Origin: Suipraeoptans intestinalis
GTDB lineage: Bacteria > Bacillota > Clostridia > Lachnospirales > Lachnospiraceae
DNA: 64,000 nt
NCBI RefSeq assembly: GCF_009696485.1
Contig: NZ_VULY01000018.1
Coordinates: 1,003,001 to 1,067,000 of the forward strand
Direction: 5' to 3'
This document shows positions 1-7,227 of the stretch, piece after piece. A model generated the notes under the pieces. That model was not told where the DNA came from, ran no database searches, and was given only the letters and a program-made list of their open reading frames with translations. The stretch's first letter is position 1, and each line of letters starts with the position of its first letter. The translations under genes were made by a program, and so were the position numbers.

Positions 1-1759
1 CCTCATGGTAGGAACCATCGTAAACATTTGCCTTCAGTCCAACTACCGGGAATCCTCCCAGCACACCTGACTTCATAGCTTCCTCGATACCCTCTCCGAT
101 CTTCGGGATGTACTCCTTCGGGATCGCTCCACCTACAACGGTAGATTCAAAGAAGAATACCTGTTCGCCATTGGCATCGGTAGGCTCGAACTTCACCTTA
201 CAGTGTCCGTACTGTCCACGTCCACCGGACTGCTTTGCATACTTGCTGTCTACATCCACCGCCTTGGTAAAGGCTTCCTTGTATGCAACCTGAGGCGCAC
301 CTACGTTTGCCTCCACCTTAAACTCACGGAGAAGTCTGTCTACGATGATCTCCAGATGAAGCTCACCCATTCCGGCGATGATCGTCTGTCCTGTCTCCTG
401 ATCGGTGTGTGCTCTAAAGGTCGGATCCTCTTCTGCCAGTTTTGCAAGAGATTCTCCCAGTTTGCCCTGAGATGCTTTCGTCTTGGGCTCGATCGCCAGC
501 TCGATAACCGGCTCCGGGAACTCCATGGACTCCAGGATTACCGGATTCTGCTCATCACAGATGGTATCTCCTGTCGTTGTTACCTTGAATCCGATCGCAG
601 CCGCAATATCTCCGGCATAAACCTTGTCCAACTCTTCTCTCTTATTTGCGTGCATCTGAAGGATACGTCCCACACGCTCTTTCTTGCCCTTCGTTGCATT
701 CAGTACGTAGGAACCGGAGTTGATCGTACCGGAATACACTCTGAAATAAGCAAGCTTTCCTACGAACGGGTCTGTCATGATCTTAAATGCAAGCGCTGCA
801 AACGGCTCTTCGTCAGAAGAATGTCTAACAGTGTCGTTTCCGTCTCCGTCTACACCCTCGATCGCCGGGATGTCGGTCGGTGCCGGCATATACTCCAGGA
901 TCGCATCCAAAAGCTTCTGTACACCCTTATTCCTGTAAGCAGATCCGCAGCAAACCGGGATCGCCTGACACTCACAGGTGGCCTTTCTCAAAACTCTCTT
1001 CAGGTCTTCCACAGACGGTTCATTTCCTTCCAGATATTCCATCATCAGATCATCGTCCAGGTCGCAGATCTTCTCTACCAGTTCAGCCCGGTACAACTCT
1101 GCATCCTCTTTGATGTCCGCCGGGATCTCTCCCACAAAGATGTCATCTCCTTTGTCGTCACGATAGATATACGCCTGCATCTCCATCAAATCTACGACTC
1201 CCTGGAAATCGTCCTCTTTTCCGATAGGCAGCTGCAGACAGATGGCGTTCTTTCCCAATCTTGTCTTGATCTGCTCCACGGCATTGTAAAAATCAGCACC
1301 CAAAATGTCCATCTTGTTGATGAACGCCATTCTCGGTACGTTGTAGGTGTCCGCCTGACGCCATACGTTTTCTGACTGCGGCTCTACTCCGCCTTTTGCA
1401 CAAAATACACCCACAGCCCCGTCTAATACACGAAGGGAACGCTCTACTTCTACCGTAAAGTCAACGTGTCCCGGAGTATCGATGATATTGATACGATGTT
1501 CCGCAGCACCGGCTTTCTGCTTTGCGTTTTCCTGAAGTGTCCAGTGGCAGGTCGTAGCGGCAGACGTAATGGTAATACCTCTTTCCTGCTCCTGCTCCAT
1601 CCAGTCCATGGTAGCATTTCCTTCATGGGTATTACCGATCTTATGGTTCACACCGGTATAATACAGGATACGCTCTGTCAGCGTCGTCTTTCCCGCATCG
1701 ATATGGGCCATAATACCAATATTTCTGGTCTTATCTAATGGATATTGTCTTCCAGCCAT
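1..1759 (-). CDS. fusA: Elongation factor G, 3' end missing
   Basis: Translational GTPase that drives ribosomal translocation and, with RRF, ribosome recycling. The visible part is about 586 codons, running from an ATG at 1757-1759 (preceded by an AGGAGGAAG ribosome binding site) off the left edge. Family members are about 690-705 residues, so roughly the last 110-120 residues (end of domain IV and domain V) lie outside. The P-loop AHIDAGKT is at residues 18-25. It is followed by the effector-loop RGITI segment, DTPGH and NKMD, all intact. It is the third gene of the rpsL-rpsG-fusA str operon, with only 17 bases between it and the rpsG stop. A tuf gene usually follows but would be outside the window. 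Identification is secure. Confidence 0.98.
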   Translation of the reverse strand, partial: MAGRQYPLDKTRNIGIMAHIDAGKTTLTERILYYTGVNHKIGNTHEGNATMDWMEQEQERGITITSAATTCHWTLQENAKQKAGAAEHRINIIDTPGHVDFTVEVERSLRVLDGAVGVFCAKGGVEPQSENVWRQADTYNVPRMAFINKMDILGADFYNAVEQIKTRLGKNAICLQLPIGKEDDFQGVVDLMEMQAYIYRDDKGDDIFVGEIPADIKEDAELYRAELVEKICDLDDDLMMEYLEGNEPSVEDLKRVLRKATCECQAIPVCCGSAYRNKGVQKLLDAILEYMPAPTDIPAIEGVDGDGNDTVRHSSDEEPFAALAFKIMTDPFVGKLAYFRVYSGTINSGSYVLNATKGKKERVGRILQMHANKREELDKVYAGDIAAAIGFKVTTTGDTICDEQNPVILESMEFPEPVIELAIEPKTKASQGKLGESLAKLAEEDPTFRAHTDQETGQTIIAGMGELHLEIIVDRLLREFKVEANVGAPQVAYKEAFTKAVDVDSKYAKQSGGRGQYGHCKVKFEPTDANGEQVFFFESTVVGGAIPKEYIPKIGEGIEEAMKSGVLGGFPVVGLKANVYDGSYHE

Positions 1760-1776
1760 TACTTCCTCCTAAATCC

Positions 1777-2247
1777 TTAGAAACGATAGTGAGCAAACGC
1801 CTTGTTTGCCTCAGCCATCTTGTGCATATCTTCTTTCTTCTTCACAGATGCGCCTGTGTTGTTGGCTGCATCCAGAATCTCATTTGCCAGTCTTTCTTCC
1901 ATTGTTTTCTCGCCTCTTTTACGTGAGAACAATGTCAGCCAACGAAGCGCTAACGCCTGTCTTCTGTCGGCTCTTACCTCGATCGGCACCTGATAAGTCG
2001 CTCCACCGATACGCCTTGCTTTTACTTCCAGTACGGGCATGATGTTGTTCATTGCCTCTTCAAATACTTCTACAGCCGGCTTCTCAGCTTTTGCTTCAAC
2101 TCTGTTAAATGCTCCGTATACAATCTTCTGTGCTACACCCTTTTTCCCATCCAACATAATGTTGTTGATGAGCTTGGTAACCACCTTGTTGTTGTACAAC
2201 GGATCTGCTAATACATCTCTTTTTTGAGTATGTCCTTTACGTGGCAC
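1777..2247 (-). CDS. rpsG: 30S ribosomal protein S7
   Basis: Primary 16S rRNA-binding protein that nucleates assembly of the 30S head and lies near the exit-site tRNA. The sequence starts (M)[15 protein letters not shown], the standard S7 N-terminus, and is 156 residues long, the usual length. I start it at the GTG at 2245-2247: an AAGGAGGGAAGGACC ribosome binding site precedes it. An in-frame ATG 21 bases upstream (2268) would add seven non-conserved residues and would include the ribosome binding site itself. It lies between rpsL and fusA in the str operon. In other bacteria S7 represses this operon by binding the rpsL-rpsG spacer; the 167-base spacer here is long enough for that, but I did not identify the structure. 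Confidence 0.97.
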   Translation of the reverse strand: MPRKGHTQKRDVLADPLYNNKVVTKLINNIMLDGKKGVAQKIVYGAFNRVEAKAEKPAVEVFEEAMNNIMPVLEVKARRIGGATYQVPIEVRADRRQALALRWLTLFSRKRGEKTMEERLANEILDAANNTGASVKKKEDMHKMAEANKAFAHYRF

Positions 2248-2414
2248 GGTCCTTCCCTCCTTAAACATAGTGGCGCAACCTGCAGGTCGCGCAGATTAAT
2301 TCATCGGTACTCACTCACATAGCTTCCACTGATCGTGCAGTGCCAGGCATACGATCTATACCTTGCAACTTACTTAATCATAGTTTACGTTTGTGATAAC
2401 GATCTGGTTACACT

Positions 2415-2837
2415 TTACTTTTTGGCGTCTTTCGGTCTCTTAGCACCGTATTTTGAACGTGCCTGCCTTCTCTTTGCAACACCTGCTGTATCAAGTGTAC
2501 CTCTGACGATATGGTATCTGGTACCCGGAAGGTCTTTTACTCTTCCTCCGCGGATCAGAACCACACTATGCTCCTGAAGGTTGTGTCCTTCTCCCGGAAT
2601 GTAGCTTGTTACCTCGATTCCGTTGGATAGACGAACTCTGGCGATCTTTCTAAGAGCGGAGTTCGGCTTCTTTGGTGTAGCAGTCTTTACAGCTGTACAC
2701 ACGCCTCTTTTGTGAGGAGCAGAAAGATCTGTACTTCTCTTTCTCAAAGAGTTGTAACCTTTTTGAAGTGCCGGTGCGGTAGACTTCTTTACAGATGTCT
2801 GACGTCCCTTTTTCACTAACTGATTAAATGTTGGCAT
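2415..2837 (-). CDS. rpsL: 30S ribosomal protein S12
   Basis: Decoding-centre protein of the small subunit. The 140 residues start [12 protein letters not shown], the family N-terminus. I use the ATG at 2835-2837 because a GGAGGTGAAAAGA ribosome binding site lies just upstream; the in-frame ATG three codons earlier overlaps that site. The [11 protein letters not shown] and [13 protein letters not shown] segments, which carry the Lys positions altered in streptomycin-resistant mutants, are wild type. It is the first gene of the str operon, with its promoter at 2931-2959. Confidence 0.98.
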   Translation of the reverse strand: MPTFNQLVKKGRQTSVKKSTAPALQKGYNSLRKRSTDLSAPHKRGVCTAVKTATPKKPNSALRKIARVRLSNGIEVTSYIPGEGHNLQEHSVVLIRGGRVKDLPGTRYHIVRGTLDTAGVAKRRQARSKYGAKRPKDAKK

Positions 2838-2930
2838 TCTTTTCACCTCCTATGATTATAATAAGTTGCATATTCATTTACTGAATATTGGCATACAAAA
2901 AATGCTATGCATAATTTTGCACGCTTGTTC

Positions 2931-2959
2931 AGTGTATTACGATTTTTCCGTCTTGTCAA
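2931..2959 (-). promoter_or_regulatory. Sigma-A promoter of the str operon
   Basis: Read on the minus strand: -35 TTGACA (2954-2959), a 17-base spacer, then -10 TACACT (2931-2936). It points at rpsL about 95 bases away. Spacing is ideal and the -35 matches consensus fully. Confidence 0.8.
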
Positions 2960-2970
2960 GAGTTTCCTGT

Positions 2971-3056
2971 TTTGTCACATACATTTGTCACATACATTTG
3001 TCATGTACATTTGTCACCTATATTTCGTCATGTACATTCGCCACGTATCTTTGTCC
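2971..3056. repeat. 13-bp degenerate tandem repeat upstream of the str promoter
   Basis: Two perfect copies of TTTGTCACATACA (2971-2983 and 2984-2996) are followed by TTTGTCATGTACA, TTTGTCACCTATA, a 14-base copy TTTCGTCATGTACA, TTCGCCACGTATC and a partial TTTGTCC. The array starts 11 bases upstream of the str -35 box and ends at the stop codon of the HD-domain gene. Its function is unknown; it could be an upstream promoter element, a protein-binding array or neutral slippage. Confidence 0.85.
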
Positions 3057-3057
3057 T

Positions 3058-3621
3058 TTACAGTCCCAGCGTATCCGAAATGGCACCCATCTCCTCCAGC
3101 GCCACATCCACCAGATCCTCCAGACGCAGTCCGGTAAATTCAATCGCCTCCATATAGTCCCTGTTCGCCCCGGCTGCAAATCGCATCTCATTAAATCGTT
3201 TTAACACGGATTTTGGCTTCACACTTGCAATCTTTTTGTCCGGATAGATCTGTGCCACCGCCTTCACAAATCCACTCATGGGATCTGCCGCCAAAAGCGC
3301 ATACTGGATCGGCGTCTTTGCTTTCACGCCGCATTTGGGGTTATGCGCACAGATGGCGTCAAACAATTCCTGATCCTCCACTCCTTCTTTCTTCAGGATC
3401 TCCACCGAAGTGGGGCCGTGTACCTTCATGTCATTTCGCCAGTCGCACTGCTCCTCATCCAGATCGTGGAGAAGTCCGGCAATTCCCCATTTTTCCACAG
3501 AATCCGGATCCAACCGCTTTGCCAGCCCTCTCATGATCGCCTCTACTGCGTAGGAATGGAGGATATAGTTTTCTCCTTCCATATACTTCATCAAAATAGT
3601 ATGTGCCTCTTCCCGTGTCAT
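3058..3621 (-). CDS. HD-domain (HDIG-type) hydrolase-like protein
   Basis: About 187 residues starting MTREEAHTIL. An AAAGGAGGAAGAACT ribosome binding site precedes the ATG at 3619-3621. The open frame continues 84 codons upstream, but that extension is Lys/Ser-rich and unlike the family. H22 and the H52-D53 pair (in GLLHDLDEEQ), plus H69, match the metal-binding pattern of small HD-superfamily phosphohydrolases often annotated as HDIG-domain proteins. These are thought to act on nucleotides or phosphate esters, but the substrate is not known. It is a single gene between the feo operon and the str operon. Its stop codon abuts the 13-bp repeat array. Confidence 0.85.
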   Translation of the reverse strand: MTREEAHTILMKYMEGENYILHSYAVEAIMRGLAKRLDPDSVEKWGIAGLLHDLDEEQCDWRNDMKVHGPTSVEILKKEGVEDQELFDAICAHNPKCGVKAKTPIQYALLAADPMSGFVKAVAQIYPDKKIASVKPKSVLKRFNEMRFAAGANRDYMEAIEFTGLRLEDLVDVALEEMGAISDTLGL

Positions 3622-3963
3622 AGTTCTTCCTCCTTTTTCCATGCCTGCCTGATGCGCCTTTTCCCGGCGGCTCTTTGTTGAGCAGTTATCTCCGCTTTTT
3701 TCGCATTCTTCTGCCGGCTTCTTCTTTGTGAATGAATTGACATTTGCTGCTATCATACCATTTTTATCCTCTGCCGTCATCTTTTTTGCCAACTTTCCTC
3801 TTTTCTCACCCTCTTTCTGTTCACAGAAAAATCCCGGCACTGACAGTCCTGGCCTCTCACGCCCTCTTCCCATTTAAACAAAGGGGTTGAGGCGAGCTAG
3901 ACCAACACATTTTGTCCTATAACACAGTATGAATATCTGCATACATCGCCAAAACTCCTGTAG
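3622..3963. other. Stretch with no supported gene
   Basis: Open frames here on the minus strand (an in-frame extension of the HD gene, and a 105-codon frame at 3874-4191) lack recognisable composition, and the second overlaps a terminator and the FeoB-associated gene. I see no RNA gene. The part from about 3880 to 3990 may be the edge of an old insertion sequence; see the hairpin at 3964-3986. Confidence 0.5.
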
Positions 3964-3986
3964 AACCACGCGACTATCGCGTGGTT
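3964..3986. repeat. Perfect hairpin, 10-bp arms and 3-nt loop
   Basis: AACCACGCGA, loop CTA, TCGCGTGGTT. On the plus strand it is followed by TTCC and on the minus strand by no T run, so a terminator role is doubtful. Short perfect hairpins like this mark the ends of IS200/IS605-family elements and REP-type sequences. No transposase is readable beside it, so that origin is a guess. Confidence 0.6.
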
Positions 3987-3997
3987 TTCCTAATACC

Positions 3998-4031
3998 AAA
4001 AGCTCCCGCTTGTGACACAAGCCGGAGCCTT
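3998..4031 (-). terminator. Rho-independent terminator of the feo operon
   Basis: On the minus strand, GGCTCCGGCTTG, loop TGTCA, CAAGCGGGAGC, then TTTTGG. The stem has one G/G mismatch. It lies about 40 bases past the stop of the FeoB-associated gene. Confidence 0.75.
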
Positions 4032-4069
4032 TGCTTCCTCTATTTCCGGGCAAAACGCCGAAGAAACCG

Positions 4070-4255
4070 TTATTCCTGTTCTTCTTCCTGCGTATGGGAA
4101 GGGCAGGAGCAGCAGCCTCCGCCGCAATCTCCACAACATCCACCCGATTTTTTCTTTTTCCAGATACTTCGTACAATGGCGATGACTGCAATCGTCAGAA
4201 TTCCGCCAATGATCCCGGTAGACAGCACACTGCTTGCCGCTAATGCCATGTTCAT
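4070..4255 (-). CDS. FeoB-associated Cys-rich membrane protein
   Basis: 61 residues. Residues 1-30 form one hydrophobic membrane segment (MNMALAASSVLSTG...), followed by a KKKK basic anchor and a cytoplasmic tail with a CC-x2-C-x3-CC-x-C cluster. This matches the small FeoB-associated Cys-rich peptides that follow feoB in many Firmicutes and may pass Fe2+ to or from the transporter. It starts 9 bases after the feoB stop and is the last gene before the terminator at 3998-4031, so it is very likely co-transcribed with feoB. The function is inferred from context and family. Confidence 0.9.
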   Translation of the reverse strand: MNMALAASSVLSTGIIGGILTIAVIAIVRSIWKKKKSGGCCGDCGGGCCSCPSHTQEEEQE

Positions 4256-4264
4256 CCCTTCTTT

Positions 4265-6454
4265 CTACACTCTTGCTCCGTCCACGCTTACACTGGACAG
4301 ATTTTTACTTGTACTTCTTTCCTTCGGCTGCGGACGGAACAGCAGGTACAAAAAGATAACGGTCAGCAGGATCGCCACGATCGTTCCCACTCCAAAGGTT
4401 CCGCCTGTCAGCACCGTTCCAAACTGGTACACACACAGGGATACTGCATATGCCAGGATCGTTTGATAGCCGATGGCAAACCAAAACCACTTTTTATTGT
4501 TCATCTCTCTTTTGATTGCTCCCATTGCCGCAAAGCAGGGGGCACACAGCAGGTTGAACACCAGGAAGGAATACGCCGCTATCGTTGTGAAGCTTGCCGC
4601 CAGATTTCCCCATACTTCCGATCCGTTTTCCGCCACTTCCTCATATCCATAAAGGATTCCGAAGGTACCTACCACGTTTTCTTTCGCTACCAGTCCGGTA
4701 ATGGCTGCCACGGCCGCTTTCCAGTTGCCCCAGCCAAGAGGAGTAAAGATCCATGCAATCCCTTTTCCAATGTTTGCCAAAAAGCCCTGATCCAGACTTT
4801 CTACCATCTTGATCTTTCCACCTACCATTCCAAAGCTGGATGTAAACCAGATAAAAATGGTGGACAAAAGGATGATGGTTCCGGCTTTTTTAATGAAGGA
4901 CCAGCCTCTTTCCCACATACTGCGGAGTACATTGCCTACTGTAGGCATATGATAGGCCGGAAGCTCCATCACAAACGGTGCGGGATCTCCCGCAAACATC
5001 TTTGTTTTCTTCAGAATAATTCCGGAGCAGATGATGGCTGCGATCCCTACAAAGTAAGAGCTGGGGGCAACCCAAGACGCTCCGTTGAACAAGGCTCCTG
5101 CAATCAGCGCAATGATCGGCAGCTTCGCCCCACATGGAATAAAGGTTGTGGTGATGATGGTCATCTTTCTGTCTCTGTCATTTTCAATGGTCCGAGACGC
5201 CATCACTCCGGGAACTCCGCATCCTGTTCCGATCAGCATGGGAATAAAGGACTTTCCGGACAACCCGAATTTGCGGAAGATCCTGTCCATAATAAATGCA
5301 ACTCTTGCCATATATCCACAGCCTTCCAAAAACGCCAGCATGATAAACAGCACCAAAATCTGTGGTACAAATCCCAAAACCGCCCCGACTCCGGCTACGA
5401 TTCCATCCAAAACCAGACTCTTCAGCCAGGCAGCACAATTGACAGACGTCAGGAAATTCTCTACCAGCACAGGAATACCCGGAACATCTACCAGCCCAAA
5501 CAGCTTCCAGCCGTCCCCAAACACGCCTTCATTGGCCCAGTCTGTGGCCCATCCGCCTACCGTAGACACGGAGATATAGTAAACCAGCCACATGACTGCC
5601 GCAAAAATCGGAAGCGCCAGAAAACGGTTGGTTACAATCCTGTCTATTTTATCGGATGTCGTCAGCTTTCCCTTCGCCTGTTTTTTTACCAGACTTTTTT
5701 CAATCACGTCTGTGATGTATTCATACCGCTCATTCGTGATGATGCTTTCCGCATCATCATCCATCGCCGCTTCCAATTTTGCGATCAGATCCTCTACTTC
5801 CGGCACCTGTTCCATTGTCTCGGTGATCTTGGAGTCCCGTTCAAACAGCTTCACTGCAAAAAATCTCTGCTGTTCCTGTGGCACCCCTAACAGCTGCCGC
5901 TCGATCGTCTCCAGTACGGCTTCCACTTCCGGCGCAAACCCATGGACATGTTTCTGCTTCTGTTTGCTTTCTGCCAGTTTTTTTGCCCTGTTTGCAGCTT
6001 CCATGACCCCTTCCCCTTTTAGGGCAGAAATCGTTACCACTTCACATCCCAGATGCTCTGCCAGCTTTTCAATACGGATCTCGTCTCCCGATTTTCTTAC
6101 AATGTCCATCATATTGACAGCCATCACGACCGGGATTCCCAGCTCCAGAAGCTGGGTGCTAAGATACAGATTTCTTTCCAGATTGGTTCCATCCACGATG
6201 TTTAAGATGGCGTCCGGCCTTTCCTGCAGAAGATAATTTCTTGCCACTACCTCTTCCAGCGTGTACGGTGACAGGGAATAGATCCCGGGAAGGTCTGTGA
6301 TGGTTACCTCTTTATTCCCTTTTAATTTCCCTTCCTTTTTTTCCACCGTTACACCCGGCCAGTTTCCTACAAATTGATTGGATCCTGTCAGTGCGTTAAA
6401 CAGTGTCGTCTTTCCACTGTTCGGATTTCCTGCCAGAGCGATTGTTACTCCCAT
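4265..6454 (-). CDS. feoB: Ferrous iron transporter FeoB
   Basis: Membrane GTPase that imports Fe2+. About 729 residues, usual for the family. The N-terminal G domain has G1 GNPNSGKT (about residues 8-15), G2/G3 region DLPGIYSLSPY and NMMD. It is followed by a helical spacer and a C-terminal membrane part with the two Gate repeats, including the conserved GCGVPGVMASR and PCGAKLP segments. I start at the second of two ATGs (6452-6454), 8 bases past AGGAGG; the first ATG (6458-6460) is only 2 bases from that site. The gene follows feoA2 by about 25 bases and precedes the Cys-rich peptide. A Fur-type box on the operon promoter suggests iron repression. Confidence 0.97.
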   Translation of the reverse strand: MGVTIALAGNPNSGKTTLFNALTGSNQFVGNWPGVTVEKKEGKLKGNKEVTITDLPGIYSLSPYTLEEVVARNYLLQERPDAILNIVDGTNLERNLYLSTQLLELGIPVVMAVNMMDIVRKSGDEIRIEKLAEHLGCEVVTISALKGEGVMEAANRAKKLAESKQKQKHVHGFAPEVEAVLETIERQLLGVPQEQQRFFAVKLFERDSKITETMEQVPEVEDLIAKLEAAMDDDAESIITNERYEYITDVIEKSLVKKQAKGKLTTSDKIDRIVTNRFLALPIFAAVMWLVYYISVSTVGGWATDWANEGVFGDGWKLFGLVDVPGIPVLVENFLTSVNCAAWLKSLVLDGIVAGVGAVLGFVPQILVLFIMLAFLEGCGYMARVAFIMDRIFRKFGLSGKSFIPMLIGTGCGVPGVMASRTIENDRDRKMTIITTTFIPCGAKLPIIALIAGALFNGASWVAPSSYFVGIAAIICSGIILKKTKMFAGDPAPFVMELPAYHMPTVGNVLRSMWERGWSFIKKAGTIILLSTIFIWFTSSFGMVGGKIKMVESLDQGFLANIGKGIAWIFTPLGWGNWKAAVAAITGLVAKENVVGTFGILYGYEEVAENGSEVWGNLAASFTTIAAYSFLVFNLLCAPCFAAMGAIKREMNNKKWFWFAIGYQTILAYAVSLCVYQFGTVLTGGTFGVGTIVAILLTVIFLYLLFRPQPKERSTSKNLSSVSVDGARV

Positions 6455-6478
6455 TTTCATTCCTCCTAAATTTCTCGA

Positions 6479-6700
6479 TTACTGTACTTCTATCATTTCT
6501 GCATCTGCTTTTCGCAAAGACAGTTCATAGCCACGGACTGTTACCTCAACAGGATCTCCCAAAGGCGCCACCTTACGGACAAAAATGGAAGTCTTTTTCG
6601 TGATTCCCATATCCATGATCCTTCTTTTTGTCGCACCTTCCCCGTGGAGCTTTACCACCGAAACGGTTTCCCCACATTTTACGTCTCTTAACGTTTTCAT
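6479..6700 (-). CDS. feoA: FeoA-domain protein (second copy)
   Basis: 73 residues forming a single SH3-like FeoA domain: KCGETVSVVKLHGEGATKRRIMDMGI...GDPVEVTVRGYELSLRKADAEMIEV. Small cytosolic partners of FeoB thought to bind its G domain and support transport. It lies directly upstream of feoB and 12 bases after another FeoA-type gene. Two separate FeoA proteins before feoB are common in Clostridia; the division of labour is not known. Confidence 0.93.
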   Translation of the reverse strand: MKTLRDVKCGETVSVVKLHGEGATKRRIMDMGITKKTSIFVRKVAPLGDPVEVTVRGYELSLRKADAEMIEVQ

Positions 6701-6712
6701 CTTACTCTCCTC

Positions 6713-6973
6713 CTACACCATGATCTTATTGGCAATCCCCTTGCTGATGGCAACCCGGGATCCTTTTACCTGTACGATAATGTCTCCTCCATTACTGGAT
6801 ATAACCGTCACTTCCTCTCCTGGTACAAACCCCAGATTTTCCAGAAATTTCTTTGTTTCCCCTGCCCCCTGCACTCTCTGAATGACAGCACTTTCGCCTT
6901 CTTTTAACAGTGTCAATGGCACTTTATCCACTTCCTTTCTTTTTTGTCTTTTCAAGTACCATCCATTTTTCAT
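6713..6973 (-). CDS. feoA: FeoA-domain protein (first copy)
   Basis: Up to 86 residues; the FeoA domain is VPLTLLKEGESAVIQRVQGAGETKKFLENLGFVPGEEVTVI...GSRVAISKGIANKIMV. The start is uncertain. The ATG at 6971-6973 gives a basic 17-residue leader (MKNGWYLKRQKRKEV) that is unusual for FeoA and has a weak ribosome binding site. A GTG at 6920-6922, just after an AAAGGAAG stretch, would give a standard 69-residue protein. It is the first gene of the feo operon. The role is as for the second copy: a cytosolic accessory to FeoB. Confidence 0.9.
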   Translation of the reverse strand: MKNGWYLKRQKRKEVDKVPLTLLKEGESAVIQRVQGAGETKKFLENLGFVPGEEVTVISSNGGDIIVQVKGSRVAISKGIANKIMV

Positions 6974-7050
6974 GAATCCCTGCGCCTTTGCTGTCCGGGA
7001 GGTGTTCCCGCTTTACCGTCGCTGGGCAGCCTTTTTATTCTCAATAACTT

Positions 7051-7069
7051 GATACTGATTATCATTTAC
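7051..7069 (-). promoter_or_regulatory. Fur-type box on the feo promoter
   Basis: The plus-strand 19-mer GATACTGATTATCATTTAC matches the classical Fur box GATAATGATAATCATTATC at 15 of 19 positions. It sits immediately downstream of the -10 box, over the expected start of transcription, a suitable place for iron-dependent repression of feoAAB. Confidence 0.75.
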
Positions 7070-7075
7070 GAAGAT

Positions 7076-7104
7076 ATTGTAGTGGAATCTTTCCCGTTTG
7101 TCAA
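7076..7104 (-). promoter_or_regulatory. Sigma-A promoter of the feo operon
   Basis: On the minus strand, TTGACA (7099-7104), a 17-base spacer, and TACAAT (7076-7081). It lies about 100 bases upstream of the first feoA, with a Fur-type box just downstream. Confidence 0.8.
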
Positions 7105-7170
7105 CCAGAACCCGAAGAAATCTGACGAAAGAAATGTTTTGAAAACGTTTCTTAATTCATATCCACACGC

Positions 7171-7207
7171 AAAGCGGAGCAGAGTCGGTTCGACTCTGCT
7201 CCGCTTT
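7171..7207 (-). terminator. Terminator after rpoC
   Basis: A perfect 17-bp stem (AAAGCGGAGCAGAGTCG and its complement) with a 3-base loop, 20 bases past the rpoC stop. The T run is long on the plus strand and short on the minus strand, but the position fits the end of the rpoBC transcript, separating it from the feo promoter. Confidence 0.8.
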
Positions 7208-7227
7208 TTTACGATTTCTTATCTGCT

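Noticed and set aside
203-1375. Long plus-strand frame opposite fusA
   Set aside because: Antisense shadow of a highly conserved minus-strand gene; Cys/Leu/Arg-rich translation without any domain.
2971-3056. CRISPR array
   Set aside because: Units of 13 bases follow one another without spacers, and no cas genes are near; the VapD-like proteins share only a Cas2-like fold.
3874-4191. 105-codon minus-strand frame
   Set aside because: It overlaps the feo terminator and the FeoB-associated gene, and the translation has no family features.
4463-5890. 475-codon plus-strand frame opposite feoB
   Set aside because: Same reason; feoB motifs are intact on the other strand.
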